A DNA stretch of 64,000 bases from an uncultured Trueperaceae bacterium. Its GTDB lineage: Bacteria; Deinococcota; Deinococci; Deinococcales; Trueperaceae. The position numbers were made by a program, and so were the translations under genes. The stretch is from assembly GCA_913057685.1 (NCBI GenBank), contig CAJXOA010000006.1:1-64000 (forward strand), written 5' to 3'. Positions 34,297 to 46,904 of the stretch are shown here, one piece after another. Positions within the stretch are counted from its first letter, which is position 1; every line of letters begins with the position of its first letter. The notes under the pieces were generated by a model. It was not told the origin of the DNA and ran no database searches. It saw nothing but the letters and a program-made list of their open reading frames with translations.

Positions 34297-35684
34297 GCGG
34301 CGCGGGCGACGGCCCGGTCCTCCGGTCCGCCGGGGCGGCGGGCACCGTCACCGGGTCGTGCCACCACCTGACGTACGCCGGCGCGCGACTGCTCGTCGAT
34401 TGCGGCGCCTTCCAGGGCCCCGCCGACCTCGAGGCCCGCAACCGCGAGGCGTGGCCGTTCGACGTCGCCGCCCTCGACGCCGTCGTCCTCACGCACGCCC
34501 ACCTCGATCACGTCGGCCGCCTCCCCCACCTCGTGCGCGCGGGGTTCGCCGGGCCGGTTCTCGCCGCCCCCGGCACGAAGGCGGTCGCCGACGTCATCCT
34601 TCGCGACGCCGCGAAGATCGCGCGGGAGGACGCCGAACGCGCCCGGCGCAAGGCGCGCCGCGCCGGCCGGGAGGGAAGCGTCCCACCCCCGCCGTTCGAC
34701 GAGGCGGACGTCGACGCGACCCTCGCGGCGTTCCGGACGGTCGCGTACGACGACCCGGTCGAGATCGCCGGCCTCCGGGTCACCCTCCACCCCGCCGGCC
34801 ACGTCGTCGGTAGCGCCTGGGTGGCCGTGGACGGGCCGGAAGGACGCATCGTGCTGTCGGGCGACCTCGGCAACCGCGAGAGCCTCCTGCACCCCGCCCC
34901 CGCCGCGCCGACGGCGGCGCGGGCGGTGGTGTGCGAAGCGACGTACGGCGACCGGACGCACCGCTCGCGCGAAGCGACCCGCGCGGAGTTCGCCGACGTC
35001 CTGGCGAAGGCCGCATCGACCGGTGGACGCGTCCTGATCCCCAGCTTCGCGCTGGAGCGCACGCAAGCGGTCCTGTTCGAGATCCACCGCCTGCAGCGGG
35101 AGGGGACGGTGCCGGCCGTCCCGGTCGTCCTCGATTCGCCGATGGCGTCGCGCATGACCGCCATCTACCGCGATCACGCCGCCGACTTCCGGCCCGAGGT
35201 GCGCGCCCTCGCCGGGGACGGCGACCCGTTCACGCCCCTGCACTTCGAAGCGACCGCCGACCCGGACGCGAGCCGCGCCCTGAACGACCGCGAGGGCCCG
35301 ATGATCGTCGTGGCGGGGTCGGGCATGATGACCGGCGGGCGGATCCTGCACCACCTCAAGCACCACCTGTGGAAGCGCGAGACGCACGTCGTCGTCGTCG
35401 GCTACCAGGCGCGCGGCACGCTCGGGCGGGCGCTGGTGGGCGGCGCGACGCACGTCCGGATCTTCGGGGAGGCGATCGCCGTCCGCGGGCGGATCCACAC
35501 GATCGGGGGGCTGTCCGCTCACGCCGACCGCGACGACCTGCTCGCCTGGCTGGCCCCCGTCCCGGACGCGAAGGTGCGCCTGGTGCACGGCGAACCGGAC
35601 GCCCTCGAGGCGTTCGCGACGACCCTCCGCGACCGCGGGTACGACGCCGCCCCCGTCGAGGAGGGCCGCGCGACCCCCCTGTAA
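34293..35684 (+). CDS. beta-CASP metallo-beta-lactamase-fold RNA nuclease
   Basis: 463 residues. The MBL core is VLTHAHLDHVGRLPHL (HxHxDH), a long basic helical insert (about 100-135), HPAGHVVGSAW and LSGDLGNR. The beta-CASP domain follows (about 210-340: IPSFALERTQAVLFEI, VVAGSGMMTGGRILHH). An RMMBL motif closes the protein with SAHADRDDLLAWL. This is the CPSF73/YSH1-type exoribonuclease or endonuclease family, seen in Thermus as TTHA0252-like RNase. It overlaps rsmB by 4 nt. RNA substrate is inferred from family. Confidence 0.9.
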   Translation: MSGAGDGPVLRSAGAAGTVTGSCHHLTYAGARLLVDCGAFQGPADLEARNREAWPFDVAALDAVVLTHAHLDHVGRLPHLVRAGFAGPVLAAPGTKAVADVILRDAAKIAREDAERARRKARRAGREGSVPPPPFDEADVDATLAAFRTVAYDDPVEIAGLRVTLHPAGHVVGSAWVAVDGPEGRIVLSGDLGNRESLLHPAPAAPTAARAVVCEATYGDRTHRSREATRAEFADVLAKAASTGGRVLIPSFALERTQAVLFEIHRLQREGTVPAVPVVLDSPMASRMTAIYRDHAADFRPEVRALAGDGDPFTPLHFEATADPDASRALNDREGPMIVVAGSGMMTGGRILHHLKHHLWKRETHVVVVGYQARGTLGRALVGGATHVRIFGEAIAVRGRIHTIGGLSAHADRDDLLAWLAPVPDAKVRLVHGEPDALEAFATTLRDRGYDAAPVEEGRATPL

Positions 35685-35703
35685 GGCGCGCCTCGCGCGG
35701 GCG

Positions 35704-36882
35704 TCACGCCGGGGGGTCCTCGTCGCCTCCCGCATCGCGGTCGTCGGCCCCACCGGACCCCTCGGGGGGACGTGCGTCGGCCGCACGCCCCACCTCGCGC
35801 TCGCCCTCGAACCCGACCGCCCCCCCGACCTCGAAGAGCGGGGGCTGGTGGACCGTCCCGTCCTCCAACGCCGTCACCCCGACCCCCAACAGGCGGACGG
35901 GCCGGTCGAGCGGCACCCGCGTCGCCAGGACCTCCGCCGCGACGGCGTGCAGCGTCGCGGCGTCGTCGGTCGCCGCCGGCAGCCGCACCTGCCGGGTGTG
36001 GATCTGGTGCTGGTCGTCCTTGACCTTCACCACCACGCCGCGCCCCCGGACGCCCGCCCGGCGCGCCCGGTGGGCGGTGTCGTCGCACACGCCGGGAAGC
36101 GCCTCGGCGAGCTCCGCCAGCCCGACCCGGTCCCGCGCGAACGTCGTTTCCGACGACACCGACTTGCGTACCCGGTTCGGGTCGACCGGCCGGTCGTCCT
36201 CCCCGCGCGCCATGCGCCAGAGGTCCCGCCCGACCTTCCCGAAGTGCGCCTCGAGCAGCGCCGGGTCCTGCGCCGCGACGTCGCCCGCCGTCGCCACCCC
36301 GAGCGCCGCGAGGCGCTCCGCGGTGCGGGGGCCCACCCCGTGGATGCGGCGGACGGGGAGGTCGGCGAGGTACGCCGCCGCCGCCTCCGGCGGGACGGTC
36401 TTGACGCCGTCCGGTTTCGCGTCGTCGCTGGCGAGCTTGGCGACGAACTTGCAGTACGACACCCCCGCCGACACCGTCAGGCCGGTCCGTTCGCGCACCT
36501 CGCGCCGGATGCGTTCCGCGATGCGGGTGCCCGACGGCGGGCCCCGCAACGGTTCGCTCACGTCGAGGTACGCCTCGTCCAACGCCAGCGGCTCGACCGC
36601 CGCGGTGTAGCTGCGGTAGATCGCGAAGATCTCGCGACTCACCTCGCGGTAGACGTCCATGCGCGGCGCGACGAACTGCAGCTCGGGACAGCGCCGCGCG
36701 GCCTCCGCCGACGGCATGGCGCTCTTCACCCCGAAGGCGCGCGCCTCGTAGCTGGCGGTCATCACGACCCCCCGTCCCGACGCGCTGCCGACCGCCACCG
36801 GGACGCCCCGCAGGCGCGGGTCGTCGCGTTGCTCGACCGACGCGTAGAAGGCGTCGGCATCGAGATGCACGATCCGCCGCAC
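35704..36882 (-). CDS. dinB: DNA polymerase IV (Y-family translesion polymerase)
   Basis: 392 residues from GTG 36882. Catalytic motifs are HLDADAFYASVEQRDD and PLALDEAYLDVS, with VSAGVSYCKFVAKLASD and IHGVGPRTAERLAALG (HhH). The little-finger domain reads VVVKVKDDQHQIHTRQ. It replicates past damaged bases. A leaderless-type -10 box ends 6 nt before the start. The Gly/Asp/Pro-rich C-terminal 35 residues lack a clear beta-clamp motif. It diverges from lon, placing two stress functions back to back, and converges with the beta-CASP gene after 19 nt. Confidence 0.94.
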   Translation of the reverse strand: MRRIVHLDADAFYASVEQRDDPRLRGVPVAVGSASGRGVVMTASYEARAFGVKSAMPSAEAARRCPELQFVAPRMDVYREVSREIFAIYRSYTAAVEPLALDEAYLDVSEPLRGPPSGTRIAERIRREVRERTGLTVSAGVSYCKFVAKLASDDAKPDGVKTVPPEAAAAYLADLPVRRIHGVGPRTAERLAALGVATAGDVAAQDPALLEAHFGKVGRDLWRMARGEDDRPVDPNRVRKSVSSETTFARDRVGLAELAEALPGVCDDTAHRARRAGVRGRGVVVKVKDDQHQIHTRQVRLPAATDDAATLHAVAAEVLATRVPLDRPVRLLGVGVTALEDGTVHQPPLFEVGGAVGFEGEREVGRAADARPPEGSGGADDRDAGGDEDPPA

Positions 36883-36888
36883 GCCCGC

Positions 36889-36894
36889 AGGCTA
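36889..36894 (-). promoter_or_regulatory. -10 box TAGCCT for dinB (leaderless-type)
   Basis: TAGCCT on the minus strand ends 6 nt before GTG 36882. There is no SD in the interval. Confidence 0.6.
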
Positions 36895-36959
36895 CCCGGC
36901 CGGCGGCTCCGTCGGCCGGCTTACCGCGATGGCGCCGCCGGCGGGGTCTACTCCGGGTC

Positions 36960-39383
<2,424 letters not shown>

Positions 39384-39387
39384 CGCT

Positions 39388-39411
39388 GCGCCGCCTCCTC
39401 GGAGGCGGCGC
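39388..39411. terminator. perfect 11-bp hairpin between convergent lon and holin-like genes
   Basis: GCGCCGCCTCC (39388-39398) pairs with GGAGGCGGCGC (39401-39411) around a 2-nt loop (in practice CTCG). It lies 5 nt after the lon stop and 6 nt before the opposing stop. There is no U-tract on either side. It is probably a bidirectional transcript-end structure. Confidence 0.55.
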
Positions 39412-39416
39412 CCGGT

Positions 39417-39773
39417 TCAGAGGCGGCGCCAGGTGGGGCCGGCGACGCGCGCGAGGAGCGACGCGACGATCGTCAGCACCAGGGCGGCGAGGATCGCCCC
39501 CCCGACCCCCGCCAGCTCGAGCGGGGTGATCGCGGCGACCACCGCCAACGACAGGGCGTTGACGACCAACAAGAACGCCCCGAACGTCACGAACGTCAGC
39601 GGCAGCGTCACGAGGATCAGGACCGGCCGCAGGACGGCGTTGACGAGCCCCAGCACGAGGGCGGTCACCAGCAGCGTCCCCAACGAGTCGCCGGCGAGGC
39701 TCGCCCCGACGTTCAACTCCACCGTCAACCACAACGCGACGGCGTTCAGCGCCCAGCGCCACAGGAGGGCCAT
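39417..39773 (-). CDS. phage-holin-4-like small membrane protein
   Basis: 118 residues with four hydrophobic segments. The conserved core [34 protein letters not shown] is typical of the PF04020 (phage holin family 4) proteins, which are common chromosomal genes of unknown role and not evidence of a prophage. A leaderless-type -10 (TAGGCT) ends 6 nt before the ATG, in the 20-nt gap after the GNAT gene. The closing motif is VAGPTWRRL. Confidence 0.8.
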   Translation of the reverse strand: MALLWRWALNAVALWLTVELNVGASLAGDSLGTLLVTALVLGLVNAVLRPVLILVTLPLTFVTFGAFLLVVNALSLAVVAAITPLELAGVGGAILAALVLTIVASLLARVAGPTWRRL

Positions 39774-39779
39774 GCCGTC

Positions 39780-39785
39780 AGCCTA
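39780..39785 (-). promoter_or_regulatory. -10 box TAGGCT for the holin-like gene (leaderless-type)
   Basis: TAGGCT on the minus strand ends 6 nt before ATG 39773. It lies in a 20-nt intergenic gap. Confidence 0.55.
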
Positions 39786-39793
39786 CCGCGTCG

Positions 39794-40687
39794 TCAGGCG
39801 CCGCCCGGGGGTCGCTCGAGGCGGCGGGTGCGGCCGGTCGGTTCGAACCCGACCGCCTGCAGGATCCGGCGCCACGCCGGTTCCGACGCGTCGGCGTCGG
39901 TGACGACCCTTCCCATGGGGCTGCGGCCCGCCAACTCCTGCAGGACCGTCACGATCAGGCGGCGCGCCATCTCGCTGTCGCCGCGGTGGTCGCGCGCCAC
40001 GCCGGCCGCCTCCAGCCGGTAGGGCGCATCGAGGGCGTCGCGACCGACGTGCGCGAAGGCGTAGCCGACCGGCGGTTGGTCGGGCGTGGGGCGCGCCAGG
40101 AACCACAGGTCGGGCCGGAAGGCGCCGCCGTGGCGTTTCCGCCACGACCAGTGCGCGTCGCTCACGACCCGCGCTTCGGCGTGCGCGTAGACGCGGCGGA
40201 AGGTCGCGTCGCCCGCATGCGTCCACGCCTCGAGGGTGAGGGGCGCCCCGAGCGGGGGAACGTCCGCGAGGTCGAAGCGCAGGACGTCGCGTTCGGCGAG
40301 GGCGAAGTCGTGCGCCCCCAACCAGCGCTGCAGGTCGGTCGCCGGCCCCACCGGGTAGGGCGCCAGGTCGACCGCGAACGCGTCGTGCGGCGCGGACCGC
40401 AGGACCTCCCCGACGAGCGCGTCGCCGGCCTGCGGGTCGTCGCGCCAGACGGGTCCGAGCCGGCGGGTGGCGTCCACCGCGTCGCCGGCGGACGGGCGCA
40501 GCGCGACGCCGGCGGTCGGGGGGCCGGCGGGCGGCTGCCACACGTAGGCGTGGCGGGCGGCGGCGCGCGCGTCGCGGAGGCGGCCGCCGTACCGGCGCGC
40601 GAGCCCCATGGGGTCGCCGTGCCCGAGGTACGCGAAGGCGCGCGCCAGGAACCACACCCACTCGTCGGGGGCCAACGTCCGCACCAC
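39794..40687 (-). CDS. GNAT-family N-acetyltransferase-like protein
   Basis: 297 residues. The N-terminal half (DEWVWFLARAFAYLGHGDPMGLARRYGGRLRD) is unrecognised and helical. The C-terminal half has the GNAT pattern: PVGYAFAHVGRDALDAPYRLEAAGVARDHRGDSEMARRLIVTVLQEL (beta-strand, V-A-x-x-x-R-G-x-G/D-like acetyl-CoA loop, helix), then GRVVTDADASEPAWRRILQAVGFEPTG. GTG 40687 is chosen because TATCGT ends 7 nt upstream. The substrate is unknown. Divergent from rsmD, with about 28 nt between starts. Confidence 0.72.
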   Translation of the reverse strand: MVRTLAPDEWVWFLARAFAYLGHGDPMGLARRYGGRLRDARAAARHAYVWQPPAGPPTAGVALRPSAGDAVDATRRLGPVWRDDPQAGDALVGEVLRSAPHDAFAVDLAPYPVGPATDLQRWLGAHDFALAERDVLRFDLADVPPLGAPLTLEAWTHAGDATFRRVYAHAEARVVSDAHWSWRKRHGGAFRPDLWFLARPTPDQPPVGYAFAHVGRDALDAPYRLEAAGVARDHRGDSEMARRLIVTVLQELAGRSPMGRVVTDADASEPAWRRILQAVGFEPTGRTRRLERPPGGA

Positions 40688-40694
40688 GGCGCGG

Positions 40695-40700
40695 ACGATA
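40695..40700 (-). promoter_or_regulatory. -10 box TATCGT for the GNAT gene (leaderless-type)
   Basis: TATCGT on the minus strand ends 7 nt before GTG 40687. No SD is present. Confidence 0.55.
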
Positions 40701-40715
40701 CCGCGCGGTCGTGCG

Positions 40716-41279
40716 ATGGTGGACGCCGTGAAGGAGCTACGGATCCTCGGTGGGAGCGCGAAGGGCACGGTGCTCGAGACGCCGCGGCGCGGCACCCGCC
40801 CCAGCCCGTCGCGGCTGCGCGAGGCGGTGTTCGACGCGCTGCAGTTCGCGCCCCGCACGCCGTTCCTCGACCTGTACGCCGGGACCGGCGCGATCGGCCT
40901 GGAGGCCGCCAGCCGCGGCTTCCCCGTCACCCTCGTCGAGCGCGCCCGCCCCGCCGCGGCGGTGCTGCGGCGCAACGCCCGGCGGGCCGGCCTGGACGTC
41001 GAGGTGCTCGAGGCCGACGCGCTTCGCGTCGCCCGCGACCGGCCGGACGCGTACGGCGTCGCGTTCGTCGCGCCGCCCTACCCAGGCGACCTCACGCGGA
41101 TCTTCACCGCCGTGCTGGACGCCCACCCGGTGGCGTCCGGCGGCCGCTGGTTGCTGCAGCACCCCAGCCGCTACGACGCGACCGCCGCCCTCGCGGACGC
41201 GCTCGCGCGGGTGGGCGCGGCACCCCCGCGCGTCCGCCGCTACGGCAGCAACGCCGTGACGGAGGTGCGGCGGCCCTGA
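40716..41279 (+). CDS. rsmD: 16S rRNA (guanine-N2) methyltransferase, RsmD-like
   Basis: 187 residues. The RsmD opening LRILGGSAKGTVLETP, SRLREAVFDAL, SAM motif FLDLYAGTGAIGLEAASRG and VTLVERARPAAAVLRRN are all present. The catalytic N/DPPY motif reads FVAPPYPGD, with Ala in place of Asp/Asn, which is notable for an amino-methyltransferase. It is expected to methylate G966 of 16S rRNA or a related guanine. The start is ATG 40716; GTG 40719 is also possible. No SD is seen. Confidence 0.88.
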   Translation: MVDAVKELRILGGSAKGTVLETPRRGTRPSPSRLREAVFDALQFAPRTPFLDLYAGTGAIGLEAASRGFPVTLVERARPAAAVLRRNARRAGLDVEVLEADALRVARDRPDAYGVAFVAPPYPGDLTRIFTAVLDAHPVASGGRWLLQHPSRYDATAALADALARVGAAPPRVRRYGSNAVTEVRRP

Positions 41280-41314
41280 GCCGCCCGGCCGACGGCCGGT
41301 CGGCTGCGCGGTGC

Positions 41315-41320
41315 TACACT
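41315..41320 (+). promoter_or_regulatory. extended -10 box TGC-TACACT upstream of secA
   Basis: TGCTACACT (41312-41320) lies 68 nt before the secA ATG. A GTG at 41328 stands exactly 7 nt after it but opens a different frame from secA. No -35 is obvious. Confidence 0.55.
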
Positions 41321-41388
41321 ACGGGGCGTGACGCGGGGCGTTCGGCCCCGTCCCGGACGCGCGTACGCACGGAGGGAGCCACCCCGGC

Positions 41389-44195
<2,807 letters not shown>

Positions 44196-44196
<1 letters not shown>

Positions 44197-45098
44197 TGCC
44201 GGACGCCCCCCGGACGCCGTTCGTCGAGGCGCTGCACGCCCGCATGGAGGCGCTCGGGACGGCGGTCTGCATGGGGATCGACCCGCGACCGCACGCGCAC
44301 CCGACGACCCACCCCGACCGCTTCGGCGGCGACGGCGCGCAGGTCGCGAAGGCCGTCACCGCCTACCACCGCGCCCAACTCGAGGCCGCCGCCGACCACC
44401 TGGCGTGCGTGAAGTTCCAAGCGGCGTTCTTCGAGCGGCTCGGGATCCCCGGCTGGATCGCCCTCGCGCAACTCCTGGTCGACGCGAAGGCGCTGGGCCT
44501 CCCCGCGATCCTCGACGCGAAACGCGGCGACGTCGGCAGCACCGCCGAGGCGTACGCCGACGCCTACCTCCGCGACGGCCCGTTCGCGGCGGACGCCCTC
44601 ACGCTGAACCCGTACCTCGGGATGGACGCCCTCGAGCCGTTCGTGGCCACCGCGGAGGCGGAGGGCCGCGGGGTGTTCGTGCTGGTGCGCACCAGCAACC
44701 CCGGCGGCGCCGACCTCCAAGATCTCGCCGTCGCCGGCGACGGGAGCGTCGCCGACCGCGTCGCCGACCTCCTCACCGCCCGAGCGCGGGAGGGCCCCCT
44801 CGACGCGCGGGGGTACGGCCCCGTCGGCGCGGTCGTCGGGGGGACGCACCCGGACGCGCTGGCGAGGGCGCGGGCGCGCCTCCCCCACGCGATCCTCCTG
44901 GTGCCCGGCTACGGCGCGCAGGGCGCGACCGCGGAGGACGTCGCCGCCGCGTTCGACGCGCGCGGCGGCGGCGCGATCGTGGCCGCCAGCCGCAGCCTGA
45001 CGCACGCCGGGGGGGACGACCCGCGGGAGAGCGCCCGCGCGGCGGCGGCGGCGATGCAGCACGCGCTCCGCGACGCCGTCCGAGCGCGCGGCGCCTGA
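44196..45098 (+). CDS. pyrF: orotidine 5'-phosphate decarboxylase
   Basis: 300 residues, the type 2 (longer) OMP decarboxylase. Active-site motif ILDAKRGDVGSTAEAYAD supplies the Lys/Asp array. CMGIDPRP, LTLNPYLGMDAL and VPGYGAQGA (phosphate loop) are also present. It converts OMP to UMP, the last step of de novo UMP synthesis. The GTG uses the final G of the secA TAG stop, and the few N-terminal residues before TPFVEAL are variable. Other pyr genes are not nearby. Convergent with a secreted protein gene 13 nt away. Confidence 0.95.
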
Positions 45099-45111
45099 CC
45101 CCCCTCGATGC

Positions 45112-45924
45112 TCAGAAGCCGGCGATGCGAAGGACGGTCGCGAGGAGCGCGTCCGCCGGAACGCTGGAGCGCACCTGCCCCGCGACGGACAGCCAGACGG
45201 GGGCGGGAAGCGGCGGTCCGGCGAACCAGGCGTGAAAGCGCTCGGCGTCGCGCGTCGCGGGATGCGCGAACCGGACGGCGGCGGGCAGGTCGGTCGCGTC
45301 GATCCAGGCGGGCGACAGGTCGCGCCCGTCCGCCGTTTCCGGCGCGAGGTACACCGAGCGGCCCTCGGCGGTCGCCGCGACGCCGGCGAGGGTGCGCGCC
45401 GGCACGGCGACCCAGCCGTCCGGCGTCACGCGGCACGACCCGAGCGCCGCGAGGCCCGCAGGGGCGTACGGGTCGACGGTCCCCTTCCCCACCCGGCGGA
45501 CTTCGAGGCGTTCGAGCCACGGGCTGGCCCAGTACGTCCCGTGCGCGACGACGTCGCCCGCGGCGTCCTCCAGGAGCACCGCGTACGCCGTGACGGCCTC
45601 CGCCGCCGCGGCGGTCCAGGCCGCCCACGGATCGACGTCCGTCGTCGCCGGGGGGATCGCGACGCCGTACGCCGCACTCGCGACGGGAAGCAGGTCGACG
45701 TCCTCGTCGCCCGCGCGGACGGTCTCGAGGAGGGTGCGGTCGGGCCCCTTGGCGAGGACGGTCGCGGCGTCGGGGAGCGCCCCCTCGATCGCGAGGAGGG
45801 CCCGCTCCGCGGGGCGGTCCGCGTCGGGCGGGCAGGGGGCGGGCTGCGCCGCCCCCCCGCCGAGGGCCAACGACCCGAGGAGCGCCGCGACCGCCGCGCC
45901 GGCGCGGAACCGCCCGCGGTTCAC
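45112..45924 (-). CDS. secreted protein of unknown function
   Basis: 270 residues. A signal peptide (RAGAAVAALLGSLALGGGAAQ) is followed by a Cys-containing start (APCPPDADRPAERALLAIEGAL). The rest has alternating beta and loop segments (VAHGTYWASPWLERLEVRRVGKG; GWVAVPARTLAG) and ends with RSSVPADALLATVLRIAGF. I do not recognise a family. The GTG overlaps the stop of the upstream lipoprotein gene by 4 nt, so the two are co-expressed and probably act together at the envelope. Confidence 0.6.
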   Translation of the reverse strand: MNRGRFRAGAAVAALLGSLALGGGAAQPAPCPPDADRPAERALLAIEGALPDAATVLAKGPDRTLLETVRAGDEDVDLLPVASAAYGVAIPPATTDVDPWAAWTAAAAEAVTAYAVLLEDAAGDVVAHGTYWASPWLERLEVRRVGKGTVDPYAPAGLAALGSCRVTPDGWVAVPARTLAGVAATAEGRSVYLAPETADGRDLSPAWIDATDLPAAVRFAHPATRDAERFHAWFAGPPLPAPVWLSVAGQVRSSVPADALLATVLRIAGF

Positions 45925-46787
45925 TCGGGACGGAGCCTCTCGGACGCTTGCGAGGGGTGCAGGATCTCGTAGGCGCTGCCGTCCGCCGTCGCGGCGGTGC
46001 CGGGCTCGAGTGGTTCGACGGCGAGGGTGTCGCCCGCGAACAGGTCCAGCCAGCGTGGTGACGTCCCTGCCGGGAGGTCGTAGACGCGCGTCACGCCGCC
46101 CCCCTCGTAGGTGAGGCGCAGGTCGAGGTCGGTGGCGGCCGCGACGTCGTACCGGCCTTTCTCCGACACGACGAACCGATCGACGTCCCCGAGCGTCTCG
46201 ATCGCGTGCGCCGCCGTCGCGTCGTTGCGGACCGACGCGGCACCGTCGGCGTCGTCGTTCGCCGGCTCCGCGGGGTCGTAGAACGCCATGCCGGCGGCGT
46301 ACAGGGCGACGGAGCCGAACCCGGAGGTGGTGCGTTCGACCTCGACGGTGTACGTGTCCGCAACGGACGGTGCGGGCAGCGCGACGCACGGGCCGGCCTC
46401 GCACCGCCAGAGGGCGGGATCGGTGGGTTCGACGGTGATCATGGGGCGGGCGAAGAGCACGACGTCGCCCTCCACGAAGCGGTTCGACGCGACCGACGAG
46501 GCGATCACGCGCCCCACGGCGTCGCGGACCCGCAGGACGTCGGCGTCGGTCATGACCACGATCTGTTCGCCGTCGAACGACGACGCGCGCACCCGCCAGG
46601 ACGCCGTCTCGCCGTCCTCGAGGGTGACGCGGGCCAAGGAGGGCGCGTCGCTCAGGTCGGTCAGGTCGGCGGTGGGTCGCAGGGCACTGGGGCCCGGCGT
46701 GATGGTGATGTCGCACCCGACCAGTACGGCCGTAGCGAGCACGACGGCGAGGGCGGTGCGGACGGCGGGAAACGTACGGACGGCCAT
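45921..46787 (-). CDS. lipoprotein of unknown function
   Basis: 288 residues from ATG 46787, with SD GGAGGAGG. The lipobox VLVGC at about residues 20-24 (AVRTALAVVLATAVLVGC) marks a lipidated, membrane-tethered protein. The body is beta-rich, with two halves that look alike: ASWRVRASSFDGEQIVVMTDADVLRVRD in the first and IETLGDVDRFVVSEKGRYDVAAATDLDLRLTYEGG in the second. The latter resembles prepeptidase-C-terminal or PPC-like beta sandwiches found in secreted proteins (DVDRFVV pattern). The function is unknown. Its -10 box may be TAGGCT at 46833-46828. Confidence 0.65.
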   Translation of the reverse strand: MAVRTFPAVRTALAVVLATAVLVGCDITITPGPSALRPTADLTDLSDAPSLARVTLEDGETASWRVRASSFDGEQIVVMTDADVLRVRDAVGRVIASSVASNRFVEGDVVLFARPMITVEPTDPALWRCEAGPCVALPAPSVADTYTVEVERTTSGFGSVALYAAGMAFYDPAEPANDDADGAASVRNDATAAHAIETLGDVDRFVVSEKGRYDVAAATDLDLRLTYEGGGVTRVYDLPAGTSPRWLDLFAGDTLAVEPLEPGTAATADGSAYEILHPSQASERLRPE

Positions 46788-46827
46788 GACCTCCTCCAGG
46801 TTCCTCCCGGCGGTGCGGGACCCGTCC

Positions 46828-46833
46828 AGCCTA
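46828..46833 (-). promoter_or_regulatory. possible -10 box TAGGCT for the lipoprotein gene
   Basis: TAGGCT on the minus strand lies about 40 nt before ATG 46787, with an SD between them. No -35 is recognisable. Confidence 0.35.
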
Positions 46834-46858
46834 GTCCCTCGCGCTCCACTTCGGCGTG

Positions 46859-46897
46859 GCCCGCGCACCCTCGTCGGGCTTCACGCGGTGCGCGGGC
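46859..46897 (-). terminator. hairpin after fakA
   Basis: GCCCGCGCACC (46859-46869) pairs perfectly with GGTGCGCGGGC (46887-46897): an 11-bp stem with a 17-nt loop, 7 nt after the fakA stop. No U-run follows. It probably marks the end of the gls24-fakA transcript. Confidence 0.45.
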
Positions 46898-46904
46898 CGC
46901 GCAC

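Noticed and set aside
39417-39773. Prophage remnant suggested by the holin-like gene
   Set aside because: No other phage gene is nearby, and this holin-4 family is common as a chromosomal membrane protein.
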